DNA of 64,000 nt from Chamaecrista fasciculata (Eukaryota > Streptophyta > Magnoliopsida > Fabales > Fabaceae), in NCBI GenBank assembly GCA_003254925.1, contig QANZ01052502.1, forward strand, positions 12,684 to 76,683. The letters run 5' to 3'. Position numbers and translations under genes: made by a program. Shown here one piece after another: positions 32,518 to 44,880 of the stretch. The notes below the pieces were generated by a model, which ran no database searches, was not told the DNA's origin, and was given only the letters and a program-made list of their open reading frames with translations. Position 1 is the stretch's first letter, and every line of letters starts with the position of its first letter.

Positions 32518-32907
32518 GGCTAAAGTGCAAATTTTGTCTCATATCTTTCACTCATTTTCCAATTTGGTCTCATAACTTTTTTGTTGTACTTTTGGTCTCA
32601 TATTTTTGGGTCAGGTCTCAATTTAGTCCCATATGTTTTTTTGTTAGAGATTTGGTCATATATCTTTGAGTTAATTGTAGTACTGGTCTTATATCTTTGG
32701 GTAAGGTTTAGAAGTGGTATCATATCTTTACAAAAGATATGAGACTAATTCTGCAACTTGACTAAATTATATGAGACCAAAAATGATATGGGACCAAAAT
32801 TGGAATCTTTTGCAAAGATATAGGACCGAAATCGCAACAAAAGAAAAAGATACAGGACCAAAATGGGAACTGAGTAGAAGATATGAGACCAAATTTGTAC
32901 TTTAGCC
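32518..32907. mobile_element. MITE family M3, copy 1
   Basis: 390-bp element with inverted ends GGCTAAAGTGCAAATTTTG and CAAATTTGTACTTTAGCC, and arms made of repeats of TGGTCTCATATCTTT. The 9-bp flanks TATAAATTT and CATAAATTT match at 8 of 9. It starts 38 bp after the F-box stop codon and so probably lies in that gene's 3' UTR or terminator region. Confidence 0.8.
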
Positions 32908-34387
32908 CATAAATTTTTAAAGTCTTTGGTTTTATTTTTGGTTTCTTCCCCCATGCCCTAGGTTTGATTTCTGATATTTTAGTTATGAATCTAATTTCAT
33001 TGGGATTGTCTTTTGATATATTGTTACTTAGTAGATTTATGCCTATTTTTTAGGATATTTGTTTTTATATTATTTTTATTATATATATTTATTTTTTTTA
33101 ATTATTTATAAATATAATAAAGGGTAAATTACACTTTGGTACCCTGCGATTTAACCCTATTTAACTTCGGTACCCTGTGTTTTGAAACCTAACACTTTGG
33201 TACCCTGTAGTATTCTTTATTAACACTTTCGTACCCTTTGGAGTTATTTTGAAATTTTAACCATAAAAAATTTTGCAAAAATTACATATTGACCCCAAAA
33301 AATTTTCAAAAAATTACAAATAGGTCCCTGAATACATATTATCTAGGAACTAAAATGATAACTTTAAAAAAAAATTGGAGTCAATATGCAATTTTCGCAA
33401 AATTTGTTATTGTTAAAATTACAAAATAGCTTCAAATGGTACCAAAGTGTTAATGGAGAATACCACAGGGTACCAAGGTGTCAAGTTTCAAACCACAGGG
33501 TACCAAAGTGAAATAGGGTCAAACCACAGAGTACCAAAGTGTAATCTACCCTATAATAAATATAGAAAATGAAATATTAGAATTAGAAATATATATATAT
33601 ATATATAAGTTTTCTGTTAAATATTGCTATGGTCAAGTTTAATATATATCTAGTTTAGTTAAATTTGAAAATATTTTTTTTAGACACAATAATATTGAAA
33701 ACTAACAACAACTTGGTATACTATAGTAGAAAGAGAGCTTGGTCCCATATCATTTAATTTATCCATAACCATAGCATTTGATAAAAGTCTACCCATTGAT
33801 CCCAATAAACGTATAATTTATCCATATCTATAGCATTGGATAAAAGTCTCCCCATTGATCCCACATCTAAATTTCTAAGCTTGGTATACTACAGTAGGAA
33901 GAGAGCTTGAGATGACCCAAAGTCATCTTAATATCCTCTGCCAATGAACTTTTCTCCAAATTTTCACCTTTATAAACAAAGACCTGTTTGAAATGATCAT
34001 TTGGGAAGTCCAAAAGGAGAGTTTGTTGAAAATTAGATCCAAACCTTAGAGCAATTTTCCTTATGAACAATAAGATATCAATGTTCTTAGCTCTAGATTT
34101 AGTTGTTCTCATTCTAGCAGATAACATGTAAGTTCTTTGTTTGAAACCCATAATTTGAATGAACCTATTTGTTTTGGAAGATCTACAATTAAAGATATGA
34201 GACCAATTCTACAACTTGATCAAAAGATATGGGACCAAATTGGGACATTTTGCAAAAATATGAGACCATAAGTATAACAAAAAAAGATACAGGACCAAAT
34301 TAGAAACTCAGTAAAAGATATGAGACCAAATTTATACTTTGACCCTTTTTTTTGCCGGAAAGCCCCAACCCAATAAATAGTGGCAAT
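32604..34387. repeat. Tandem segmental duplication, unit 1
   Basis: From GTCTCATATTTTTGGGTCAG to CCAATAAATAGTGGCAATTT. It is repeated directly at 34388-35676. Contents: part of an M3 MITE, AT-rich spacer, the M2 MITE 33122-33551, a block with AACAACTTGGTATACTA, and a half M3 MITE. Without the M2 insertion the unit is ~1.35 kb. A short minus frame (33867-34151) recurs in unit 2 with many amino-acid changes and no recognised domain. Confidence 0.82.
33122..33551. mobile_element. MITE family M2, copy 3 (9-bp target duplication)
   Basis: 430-bp element with GGGTAAATTACACTTTGG at left and a TCTACCC right end. Exact 9-bp flanks TATAATAAA (33113-33121 and 33552-33560). The homologous position in duplication unit 2 (~34867-34880) has a single TATAATAAA and no element. 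Confidence 0.93.
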
Positions 34388-35676
34388 TTTAGTCTCATAT
34401 CTTTAGGTCAGGTCTCAATTTAGTCCCATATCTTTCTTTGTTGCAAATTTGGTCATATATCTTTGAGTTAATTGTAGAACTGGTCTTATATCTTTAGGTA
34501 AGGTTTAGAAGTGGTATCATATCTTTACAAAAATGATCAACTAAGATATAAGAGTATAAGATTAATTTCTGCAACTTGACAAAAATATGAGACCAAAAAT
34601 GATACGGGACCAAAATTGGGACCTTTTGCAAAGATATAAGACCAAAATTTCAACAAAAAAGATACAGAACCAAAATGGAAACTAAACAAAAGATATGAGA
34701 CTAAATTTATACTTTAACCTATAAATTTTTAAAGTTTTTGGTTTGTTCCCTCATAACGATTTATGCCTATTTTTTAGGATATTTGTTTTAGTAGTTGTTG
34801 AATATCGTTTTTATATTATTTTTATTATATATATTTATTATTGTTTAATATTTTTTAAATTATTTATAAATATAATAAATATAGAAAATGAAAAAATTAG
34901 AATTAGGAATATATATATATATATTAGTTTTCTGTTAAATATTGCTATGGTCAAATCTAGTTTAATTAAATTTGTAAATATTTTTTTTTTGGGCACAATA
35001 ATACTGAAAACTAACAACAACTTGGTATACTACACTAGAAAGAGAGTTTGGTCCCATATCATTTAATTTATCCATAACCATAGTATTTGATAAAAGTCCC
35101 CTATTAATCCCGATAAACATAATTTATCCAAAACCATAGCATTTGATAAAAGTCCCCTATTGATCCCACATCTAAATTTTTAAGCTTGGTATACTACAGT
35201 AGAAAGAGAGCTTGAGATAACCCCAAATCATCAAAATGTCCTCTGCCAATGAACTTTCCTCCAAATTTCCACCTTTGTAAACAAAGACCCGTTTGAAATG
35301 ATCATTTGGGAAGGCCAAAAGTAGAGTTTGTTGAAAATTAAATCCAAACCTTAGAGCCATTTTCCTTATGAACAATAAGATATAATTGTTCTTATTCTAG
35401 ATTTAGTTGTAGATTTAGTTGTTCTTATTCTAGCAATAACATGCAGGTTCTTTGTTTGAAACCCATAATTTGAATGAACCTATTTGTTTTGGATATGAGA
35501 CTAATTTTGCAACTTGATCAAAACATATGTAACTAAATTTGGACATTTTGCAAAAATATGAGACCATAAGTATAACAAAAAAAGTTATAAGACCAAATTA
35601 GGAACTCCACAAAAGATGAGACCAAATTTATACTTTAACCTTTTTTTCCCAGCCCAATAAATAGTGGCAATTTTAA
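34388..35676. repeat. Tandem segmental duplication, unit 2
   Basis: Direct repeat of 32604-34387, about 1.29 kb, lacking the M2 MITE. It includes a truncated M3 MITE (34388-34722), the TTTTCTGTTAAATATTGCTATGG block and the half M3 copy (35500-35636). Divergence with indels shows it is not recent. Confidence 0.82.
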
Positions 35677-35984
35677 CAAATTCGTCGCCTAAGAATTATT
35701 TATGGTGCTAATTTCCATTTGAAAAGTTTCAATAAAGACTTCTTTATGTTACTAATAAAATAATTCTTCGAGCAACTAAAATTTGACGCAGTCATAACAA
35801 ATCAAATTTAATCACTGAAATCAGTGGTTGCTAATTTTATTATAGTGTGAGTTTAATATGAGATTTAACAGTGATGTTTTTCGAATTTTGCAGTTTCCTT
35901 TTCATAATATATACTTTTGGATTAGTGAGTGCGTGGTGGTGACGGAGAATGTGCAGTATAGTGAACAGAAGTGATCCATTTACA

Positions 35985-36523
35985 GGTCAAAAGATCATTT
36001 TGGTCCTAAATATATGTCTTAATGTTTATTTTGGTCCATTATGTTTTAAAATGTTCAAATTGGTCCTAGATGTTGGCAAAATGATTCGTTTTGGTCCTAA
36101 TTATTGGTAAAATGTTTCATTTTGATCTCAAATTATTGAATTTGGTCATATTTCTCTCGTGTCTCATTTCAAGTTCAAAGGACTTGTTAAGAGGAACTCG
36201 TAGCTCTGAATTCATCGCATTCGAATTTGAAACGAGAGAGATATGATCAACTTTGCTTGTTTGACCATGAAACGAACAGTTTACTTTTAGGACCGATTTG
36301 ACCTCGTTTGCTGACGGTCCCAACTGCATAGAGAAAGTATTCTTCGAGAACAATACATAATTCTAAACTCGTCACATTTGAACTTGAAACAAGTCATATT
36401 CAATAGTTTGGGACCAAAATGAAATATTTTGCAAATATTTAGGACCAATTTGAATATTTTGAAACATAATAGACCAAACTGAACATTAAGGCATATATTT
36501 AGGACCAAAATGACTCTTTAACC
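35985..36523. mobile_element. MITE family M1, copy 1
   Basis: ~539-bp inverted-end element: GGTCAAAAGATCATTTTGG at left and CCAAAATGACTCTTTAACC at right, with arms carrying AAATATATGTCTTAATGTT and its complement. Other members are at 51359-52221 and (truncated) 58140-58601. No clear target duplication here. Confidence 0.75.
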
Positions 36524-36591
36524 TTCATATATATATATATGGGAGAGAACAAAAGAAAGATATATTAAAATAGAAGGAATAATTAATTTAA

Positions 36592-37077
36592 GGCTAAAGT
36601 ACATTTTTGGTCCCATAACTTTGGTAAAGGTCTCAATTTGGTCCCATAACTTTTTTTGTTGCAATTTTGGTCCCATAACTTTGGCAAAGGTCTCAATTTG
36701 GTCCCATAACATTTTTTGTTGCAGATTTGGTCCCATAACTTATGAAAACGTTTTACTGTTGGTTCCAATATTGATTTCCATCCATTATCTGCCACTAAAG
36801 ATGATCTGACATACTAAGTTGAATGATGACGTGGCAAATATGGGTGAAATTATGGGACTGATGAAAATCAATTTGGAACCAATGGTGAGACGTTTTTAGA
36901 AGTTATGGGACTAAAATTGCAAAAAAAAAAAAAAAAAANAAAAAAAAAAAAAAAAAGAAGTTATGGGACCAAATTGAAACCTTTGCCAAAGTTACGGGAC
37001 CAAAATTGCAATAAAAAAAGTTATGAAACCAAATTTAAACCTTTACCAAAGTTATGAACCAAAAGTACACTTTATCC
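36592..37077. mobile_element. MITE family M3, copy 2
   Basis: GGCTAAAGTACATTTTTGG at left and CCAAAAGTACACTTTATCC at right, with TTGGTCCCATAACTTT repeats. The 9-bp flanks TTAATTTAA and TTTATTTAA match at 8 of 9. The centre of the right arm has a poly-A run with an N at 36940. Confidence 0.8.
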
Positions 37078-37384
37078 TTTATTTAAAGTGAGTTGGGTGC
37101 AAAAGTTTTTGGTGACGAGTGACAACTTTAACTAATGACCATTAAACTTCTAAGTTAAACTTATGCCAAGTTAAACTTTTAAAATAAAGTAGAGCTTGAC
37201 CGAGCCGGATTTATTTAGGCAATTCTTTGAATTTTTGTGAAATCAATCAGTTATCATCATAGATCAATGCCAATTAGGTGAAAACACAACATTTTATTTT
37301 CAATAAAATGATGTGGCTTTTTTACATCGACTATTATGTATTAATAAAAGAATGAAATGATGTGTTTTTTTCTTTTTCTTTATT

Positions 37385-37520
37385 GTTATGATACCAGTGT
37401 GTGCGGGCCTAGGAAGCATGGACACTTCATTTTGAAGGCGTGTCGCCGTGTCAGACACGTGTCAGTGTCCGACACTCGTATGACACCGACACGACACATA
37501 TCCATAAATTTTAGAATATA
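37385..37520. repeat. GTGTC/GACAC-rich repeat block
   Basis: Dense GTGTC, GACAC and CACGTGTC words in both orientations (about 37440-37500) form a fold-back block seen in plant DNA-transposon ends. The other boundary is unclear because an assembly gap follows. Confidence 0.4.
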
Positions 37521-37659
37521 AATCAATTTTTTGTAACTTTAACATGATAGGCAAGAGAAAATAATAATAAATATGACATATATTATGAATAAAAATTGTA
37601 ATTTTTAATTTTTTCATTAAAAATTATGAATATTTAATTATTTATATATATAAATATAT

Positions 37660-38531
37660 NNNNNNNNNNNNNNNNNNNNNNNNNNNNNNNNNNNNNNNNN
37701 NNNNNNNNNNNNNNNNNNNNNNNNNNNNNNNNNNNNNNNNNNNNNNNNNNNNNNNNNNNNNNNNNNNNNNNNNNNNNNNNNNNNNNNNNNNNNNNNNNNN
37801 NNNNNNNNNNNNNNNNNNNNNNNNNNNNNNNNNNNNNNNNNNNNNNNNNNNNNNNNNNNNNNNNNNNNNNNNNNNNNNNNNNNNNNNNNNNNNNNNNNNN
37901 NNNNNNNNNNNNNNNNNNNNNNNNNNNNNNNNNNNNNNNNNNNNNNNNNNNNNNNNNNNNNNNNNNNNNNNNNNNNNNNNNNNNNNNNNNNNNNNNNNNN
38001 NNNNNNNNNNNNNNNNNNNNNNNNNNNNNNNNNNNNNNNNNNNNNNNNNNNNNNNNNNNNNNNNNNNNNNNNNNNNNNNNNNNNNNNNNNNNNNNNNNNN
38101 NNNNNNNNNNNNNNNNNNNNNNNNNNNNNNNNNNNNNNNNNNNNNNNNNNNNNNNNNNNNNNNNNNNNNNNNNNNNNNNNNNNNNNNNNNNNNNNNNNNN
38201 NNNNNNNNNNNNNNNNNNNNNNNNNNNNNNNNNNNNNNNNNNNNNNNNNNNNNNNNNNNNNNNNNNNNNNNNNNNNNNNNNNNNNNNNNNNNNNNNNNNN
38301 NNNNNNNNNNNNNNNNNNNNNNNNNNNNNNNNNNNNNNNNNNNNNNNNNNNNNNNNNNNNNNNNNNNNNNNNNNNNNNNNNNNNNNNNNNNNNNNNNNNN
38401 NNNNNNNNNNNNNNNNNNNNNNNNNNNNNNNNNNNNNNNNNNNNNNNNNNNNNNNNNNNNNNNNNNNNNNNNNNNNNNNNNNNNNNNNNNNNNNNNNNNN
38501 NNNNNNNNNNNNNNNNNNNNNNNNNNNNNNN
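37660..38531. other. Assembly gap (872 N)
   Basis: Run of N. The 3' end of the minus-strand gene whose last visible exon is 38599-38749 may lie in or beyond it. Confidence 0.99.
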
Positions 38532-39232
38532 TTATTTTCCAACTTAAATTTTGTATTATTTTGGTAATCTGGAAATGTAGAAGAAAGAAAATAGATACCT
38601 GTATTTTTTGTCCTCTTCTGTTGCTTTTGACACTGGATCTTCCTTCTTTTTTGTCTTGCCTCTGCTTGAAGAACTTGATTTGTTGACAATGAGTTTTGGA
38701 GCAAATCTGAATTTTTTATCTTCTATAAGTCCAGTGTACATATATTTATCTTCAAAGAAGCATGTTGGTCATTAAGAGAAAATAAAATGACTTACTGGTT
38801 ATATCATACCTATATTTATCTGATTCAGTTTACAAAAGTATTAAATGGAGATTGATTACTCTTGCCCAAGTTTAGTGTGCAGCTGACACATATATAATAT
38901 TTTATAATTCTGTTAACTGACATTACTCTTGCCACCAACATTGTATTCATTGTCAAACACATTGTAGAATATTACTACCCCCTGATCACAATCTGTCTTC
39001 GTGTTTAGCAAACTGAATTGAAGCTTGTACTATATATGCCTTTTCATGTTTAGCAACTTTAGTTTCTTTGTTACTTGATGCAAACTTAGGGACCAAACCT
39101 ATCCTGCTTGACATCAGTTAATAAGCTAATAATTCCTTTTAGCACAAATACCATTTCAATCTGAATTTGTTAATTATCTTCAAAAACAGTAGAAGTCTTT
39201 AAAAGAAAGAAGCATCATATTAAGAGACAGGC

Positions 39233-40310
39233 ATGACACAGAATCAGAAGATACGGGTTTCAAGCCCGAAAGAGAAAAGAACTTGCAGAACTACAGTTAA
39301 GTTGAACTGGAGACAAAAAAGCTACAGAGAATTCAAGTCAATACCTCTGAAAAGACGTCAGAAGGTGAAATTAGAACTAAGGATGACACATCCTTTTTTA
39401 GCTAAAAGAAAGTTCAGTCTTAAAGTAAAGAGGTTAGGACCATGGTTGAAATACTTACTGCAAGTCAAACTATGTGAAATAATTAAAAAGCAAAGAGATT
39501 GAAATAAAGTAAAGAGATCTAAAAGTACCTTGCAAGATGCAGGGTTGAGTTGTATAAGCCTCTTTATGACACGAAATGTAATGCTTGCAAATGGCAACAA
39601 AATTAAAACTTGGAACATAAAATAATAAAAGAGATCATCACATATTCAAACATTACAAACTATCCATTAAACATGTCTAGAAAGTTGGAGCTAAAGTCTA
39701 AATAGTCATCAATGTTCTTTGATTTAAAATAACACATATATATACAGCATGAAGCTAGAAGCAGGGAAACAATGCCTAAACAAATAGGGGAAAAGAGGCA
39801 CATCTCACCTTGGCTATATCAGTTAAAAAGAATAAATATAATTAGAACCATGATCCACATGTAGGTATTTACTATATGGGAAGAGAATCTCAATTAACTT
39901 TAATAATATATATAGATTCCCAAATTCATCTTAGGGTTTTATATATACTTGTATCTAATGCCACTAATCTGCATAGTTCAGAATTTCGTGTGCTTGTACA
40001 ATTTATTTATTTCTTGTACTTGAAAGTGCTTAGAAGAAAGTGCTTAAATTTAAAAAGAATGTGAGCCATATAATCATGTGAGCCATATACTGCATTATAA
40101 ATTGCAGCACTAAAATAGAAGTACAATATATATATATATATCAAGTCCAATTTGAGAAACATGAACATTAAGGAAGTAAGTTGCAACACTAAAATAGAAA
40201 TACAAATCCAAACTTGTAAAGCTTTTTAAGCAACGTGAATCAGTACCCAAACATATTTAAATTCAATATTATTCAACTCTAATTAATTTACTAAAATAGA
40301 AGTACAAATC
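39233..40310. other. AT-rich presumed intron, nothing further identified
   Basis: Lies between candidate exons 5 and 4 of the minus-strand gene. No exon could be supported. It includes degenerate pieces of the 189-bp repeat (around 40100-40200 and 40290) and a short (TA)n run at 40126-40141. Confidence 0.4.
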
Positions 40311-40520
40311 CAAATTTGCAGTTAAGTTCAATTTGCAGTAAATTTAAGACCAAAACGAAAAAAATCAAGGGATTTGAATCAAATTTCAACATAGTCATGA
40401 ACAATAAAGTCTTTCATTCAAAGGAACAAATATTCAAGCACCTTTGTTCAGTTAAAGCAACCTTCTTGCCATTAATTTCAGCAGATGCTTCAAAACTAAA
40501 GAACTATTTTATAGCAACCT

Positions 40521-40990
40521 CATGTAAAATTCAGCAGCACTAAAACAGTTAAGTTCAATATTATATCAACTCCAATTTGATAAACATGAACATTAAGGAA
40601 GACAATCAATTTCAACTCATGCCTCATGTAAATTTCAGTAAATTTTAGACTACGAAGTAAATTTCAGTAAATGCATTACATGTGGGACAATAAATTTCAG
40701 CAAAAGCCTCATGTAAAATTCAGCAGCACTAAAACAGTTAAGTTAAATATTATATCAACTCCAATTTGATAAACATGAACATTAAGGAAGACAGTCAATT
40801 ACAGCTCAGGCCTCATGTAAATTTCAGTAAATTTTAGACTACGAAGTAAATTTCAGCAAATGCATGGCATGTCAAACAGTAAATTTCAGCAAATGCCTCA
40901 TGTAAAATTCAGAAGCACTAAAATAGTTAAGTTCAATATTATATCAACTCCAATTTGCAGTACTAAAATAGAAGTACAACTTGAAGAGAG
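40521..40990. repeat. Minisatellite, 189-bp unit, about 2.5 copies
   Basis: The word CATGTAAAATTCAG begins at 40521, 40710 and 40899, exactly 189 bp apart each time. Units share AACATGAACATTAAGGAAG and TTTTAGACTACGAAGTAAAT. The last unit is partial and runs up to exon 4 of the minus-strand gene. Confidence 0.85.
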
Positions 40991-43198
40991 GATGGAATTC
41001 TTTTTACCTACGACAGGGTATATTTCAATTAGAGTTTGCATTGTATGGCGGACTTCATTATCATTGTTTCCACCAACATTTATAAACAAATCTGATTGAC
41101 CACTTGCTTCTGCTCTCTGAGAGTTCTGATTCTTATGTTTGTTCTTACTTATATTGTTAGAATCAAAATCTGTAAGTGGGCAAAAAAACCCAAATCAATC
41201 AACTTATCTTGCTGTTTTTGGATAAAAGTTAAATAATGGATAAATAAGTGTTACTTGACCATTATAGGCAAACAAATACCTCTATTTGGTTGATTCAGAA
41301 CAGCCCTCCTATTTAGATTCGAGCTCGTCAAAACTGAGAGGGGAGTCCTAGGTGAATTTTGAGCTGGTGAACTATTGAAATTTGTGACAGGGCTAACAGC
41401 TTGATCTGTTGTCAATAACGTTTGATACACAAATGTACATTAATCTCTGAATAAGCAGCTGTATACATGAAATAGAATCCAAAATTACATATTTATGACT
41501 ACTAAGTTGGTCATGATAAGAAAATTGCAGATTGGAATCTGGGTTAAAAACAGGACAATGTAATTTCTGATAAGCAGAAACTCATACCTGCAGTTCTCTT
41601 GTGAGATCCCAAAATTTTAGAATTCAGTTTTGAGGATTTATAAATAAAATTAGTGATTTATAGGATTTTATATAGATTTTTTTAGCTAGTTTTAAACCAG
41701 TATACGAGGGTTTTAGTTTAGATTTAAAAAAAATTAAATTAATTAGTAAACTTGATAATGTAGAATTTTAGTTGTCATATTAATTTAAGCCTTACCCGTC
41801 CTCTCTCTCCCATCTCTCATTCCTCCGCCTCCTCTACCAAACCACCACCGACCACCGCTCCTCCACCGTCCGACAACTCCGACAAGGCCAGCCACCACCG
41901 ACGATTTGTCCTTTGCCGCTTTTCTCCTTCCTTTGCTAATTGGGTACACTTCCCTTATCTTCTATATTCTGCTCCCTTTTGCTTTGCATTTTTCATGCTG
42001 ATTCTTTTGGTTGGATACAAATTTACTGCTGTGTTTTCATCCTTTGAAAATATTAATTAAAGCTTGATGTCATTTCTCCCTATGGTGACTCCCATATCCC
42101 CGTCACTCCATATTGTTCAGTTTTTGTGAAATTCGAAATCTCTCCTTTATGGTTTGTTTTCTTTCGATTTACTATTAATATGTGAAGTTCTTAGCACTCT
42201 AAATCAGTAGGTTGATGCTTGGTTTCCATAACCATGAATTTTGGACCCGATAGGGTTTGGGGTAAGCTTGAAATTGGGGTTTTTGATAAAATCCTTTTGT
42301 TTTCTTGAAATTGATGGTTCAAATGAGTTTGTTTGATGATAATAATGAATTCTATTTCATCAATTTTAATTTAGAGATTATATTTTGAAATTTGATGTTT
42401 TGGCATAAAACTTTGAAGTTGCATTTTGGTCCCTATGAGTGATTTTGGTACCTTTGGCAAACTAAATGGAATGTCTTGGAATCATGGAGGGTTTTAAAAT
42501 AACAATATTGAATTTATTGTGAAGAAATGAAAATGTCAAATTCTAACTTGAAGAATAAGAGTATCAAGTTTGTAAAATCTCCAAGTTGGTGTTTGAGATA
42601 CTCTAAATGAATTTCTTTTCATGTGTCAAGGATGTTTGCATTATAAATTTTGGGATTTGATTTATGTATTGAAAGTAATTGGAAGTTTGAAGGAAGTATC
42701 AATTACTGAGTGAATCATGCTCTTATTTTGGAATTTTAAATATAATTTAATCTTGAACCAATGGATTTCAAAAAGGTACTAAGGCTCCCAAAATTTATAC
42801 CCAAGCCTCTTGTTGGACCTATGACTAAGATGCTAGGATTTTAGGTGGGTGTAGGAAAAGATGGGATAAATGCTTGATTAGTTGGTGCATATATGATCCA
42901 TTAGCTAACTTGTTAAAGTGTTAGTTGTGGTATATTAGACCTTTGGGTTATTGGGAAAGCTCCTGAATAGTAGTGTTTGTCATGTTATGAAGATTTCGTT
43001 AATGCTTCCAGATGTCTTGCACCGTATGATGATAGGAACGAAGGAAGCTATGAAGACTACTAGATCGGCTAAGGTGAGTAGCTTTCTCCCCTTTTGCCTG
43101 GTGTGAGGGCTTGACTGTTGATGAGATTTGTTTATTTGTGAACTGACTCTTTAAATTGCAGTTTCTTAAAATTTAGAGTCTTGAGTATTCTTGGATAT

Positions 43199-43803
43199 TG
43201 ATACATCACTATTTGGGCGTACGCCTAAACGGCCCTCGCACCGGGCCTCTTCTCCCCTCCACACCATGCAAGGCGCCCTCGAGCCAATCGGGCGCCCTAG
43301 GCACATTTAGGGGCGGCCGTGATCCATCCTGGGTCTTGGCGCGCGCCCCCCAAATGACACGTGGCCATCCACGACTACCTCGCTCCGCAAACCACGCTAC
43401 GGGAGATCGTGGGCTACTGACTTGCTCATATCCACGATCTCCAGTTTCTAGGCGCCCGCCTATCGGCGCAACACGCAATCACCCACGATTGCCTTGCTCC
43501 GCAAATCTCGGTCTCCACTATCTTCGCTAGTGGAGATTGTGTCCAGTTGCGTGGTCCGCCCCGCGCGCGGATCACCTCTCTCCTCCCTGCTCTATAAATA
43601 GAGCTCATCTCACCAGTTCAAGGTTAGCTACTTCTTACACTCTGAAACTCTCTTACTCTCTGATTACTCTCTTACTAACTTGAGCGTCGGAGTACACTTC
43701 GCAGGGCCCCCCTGTGAAGCTCTTGCAGGTTCTTTCTCAACACTTGGCTCTTGCAGCCCATCCCGGTGAACTAGGTAAGTGCTAGTCATTTTCCAGTTTA
43801 TCA
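43199..43803 (+). mobile_element. Nested 605-bp solo LTR
   Basis: Starts TGATACATCACTATTTGGG and ends CAGTTTATCA (inverted TGATA/TATCA), flanked by exact GATAT duplications (43194-43198 and 43804-43808). It is GC-rich and unlike its surroundings. TATA box CTATAAATAG at 43592-43601, then a leader with CTCTTACTCTCTGATTACTC and ACTTGAGCGTCGGAGT, a sequence I associate with U5 regions of plant Ty3/gypsy elements. The corresponding place in copy 1 of the long LTR (~20330-20345) has no insertion. Confidence 0.93.
43592..43601 (+). promoter_or_regulatory. TATA box of nested solo LTR
   Basis: CTATAAATAG followed ~20 bp later by a CT-rich leader. It could drive plus-strand transcription outward, antisense to the interrupted host gene. 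Confidence 0.6.
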
Positions 43804-44596
43804 GATATAATAATTGTTCACATGTTGACTATGTTATTGATGGTGGTAAGTGATTAACTTGCCATTGAATTACTCTAATATGTTTGTCACTTTTGAGATG
43901 AGGTGAGTAGCTGTATTTCTCCCCAATGAAGGGTTGAGGTTGAGATCGATGTAAGTTTAAATTGTTGCGGAATTTCCTTATCTTGGAAACTTGATTGAGT
44001 AATACTAGTTCCTTGAACTATTTACAATGATGATGATATAGGAGATGATGTTCTTGATAATTTGGAACACTATTAAGTTGGCCATGACTAGTGCTTGACG
44101 AATTTATTGTCATTTCATATTCTTGTAACTTGATTGATTTTCTTTACAAGGTTGTCGATTTTGTTGACCTTTTCATACACCTTATGATATCCCTTTATGT
44201 GCATTACTTCTGGTGAATTTTTGTTGAGTGATGCATGACTTATGTTTTGTTTATCTTAAAATTTGAATGAAGAATTTAATTAGTGAATTTTAAAATTGCT
44301 TGTATTGGATCCTAAGCTCTTTGATCGAGCTATCTTGATGGAAGATATGAAATTATTGTTGTGTATATCTTTTTTTTGTTTTTTTGTTAAGTATTGTTGT
44401 GTATATCTTATTTGTTCACTTAAACATTGATGGATGTTGGTGACTATATTTAATTTTTATTTAAGTGTTGTATGTCCTGAGTTGATTGAATTTAACTGTG
44501 TTTGTGTTTGTGATTGTGATTGTGGTTGTGTTTGTATGTTTATGATTGTGACCGTGATTGAGTTGGTGTTTGTGAGTGGAAAAGGGATGATAGACA

Positions 44597-44880
44597 CCCC
44601 TGGGAACGGCATACGTAACGCCCAGGTGGATATGAAATATAGAATGGATATGAGAACTCCTTGGGGACGGCGATACGTAATGCCCAAGTGGGAAGGAAAA
44701 TAGATTTGGTAAATGAGAAATTTCTGGGGATGGCGATACGTAACGCCCAGTGGATAAGGAAATAGAAATGAAGATGGTTATGTAAATGAGAAACCCTCTG
44801 GGGACGGCGATACGTAACGCCCAGGTGGGAAGTGGAAATAATAGTATGAATGCTGGGGACGGCGATACGTAACCCCCAGC
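44597..44880 (+). repeat. Five-unit hairpin array in long LTR (copy 3)
   Basis: Units at ~44597, 44660, 44724, 44798 and 44852, with the same order and similar spacing as 21163-21443. The core GGCGATACGTAACGCC lies between CTGGG and CCCAG arms. Unit 5 closes with AACCCCCAGC in this copy and AACGTCCAGC in copy 1, keeping the outer CTGG/CCAG pairing in both. Confidence 0.8.

Noticed and set aside
33867..34151. 94-codon minus frame with a homologue at 35172-35375, possibly a duplicated small gene
   Set aside because: The two copies differ by many amino-acid replacements and a different start, with no domain, so the frame seems to be kept by chance in a duplicated non-coding segment.
35780..35856. 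Possible CACTA right end (…TTATAGTGT)
   Set aside because: Only a short match, with no partner end and no subterminal repeats nearby.
37634..38704. 356-codon minus frame
   Set aside because: Nearly all of it is the N gap; only its start overlaps candidate exon 5, in another frame.
43198..43530. 110-codon GC-rich plus frame
   Set aside because: Falls wholly inside the 605-bp solo LTR; the GC content explains the open frame.
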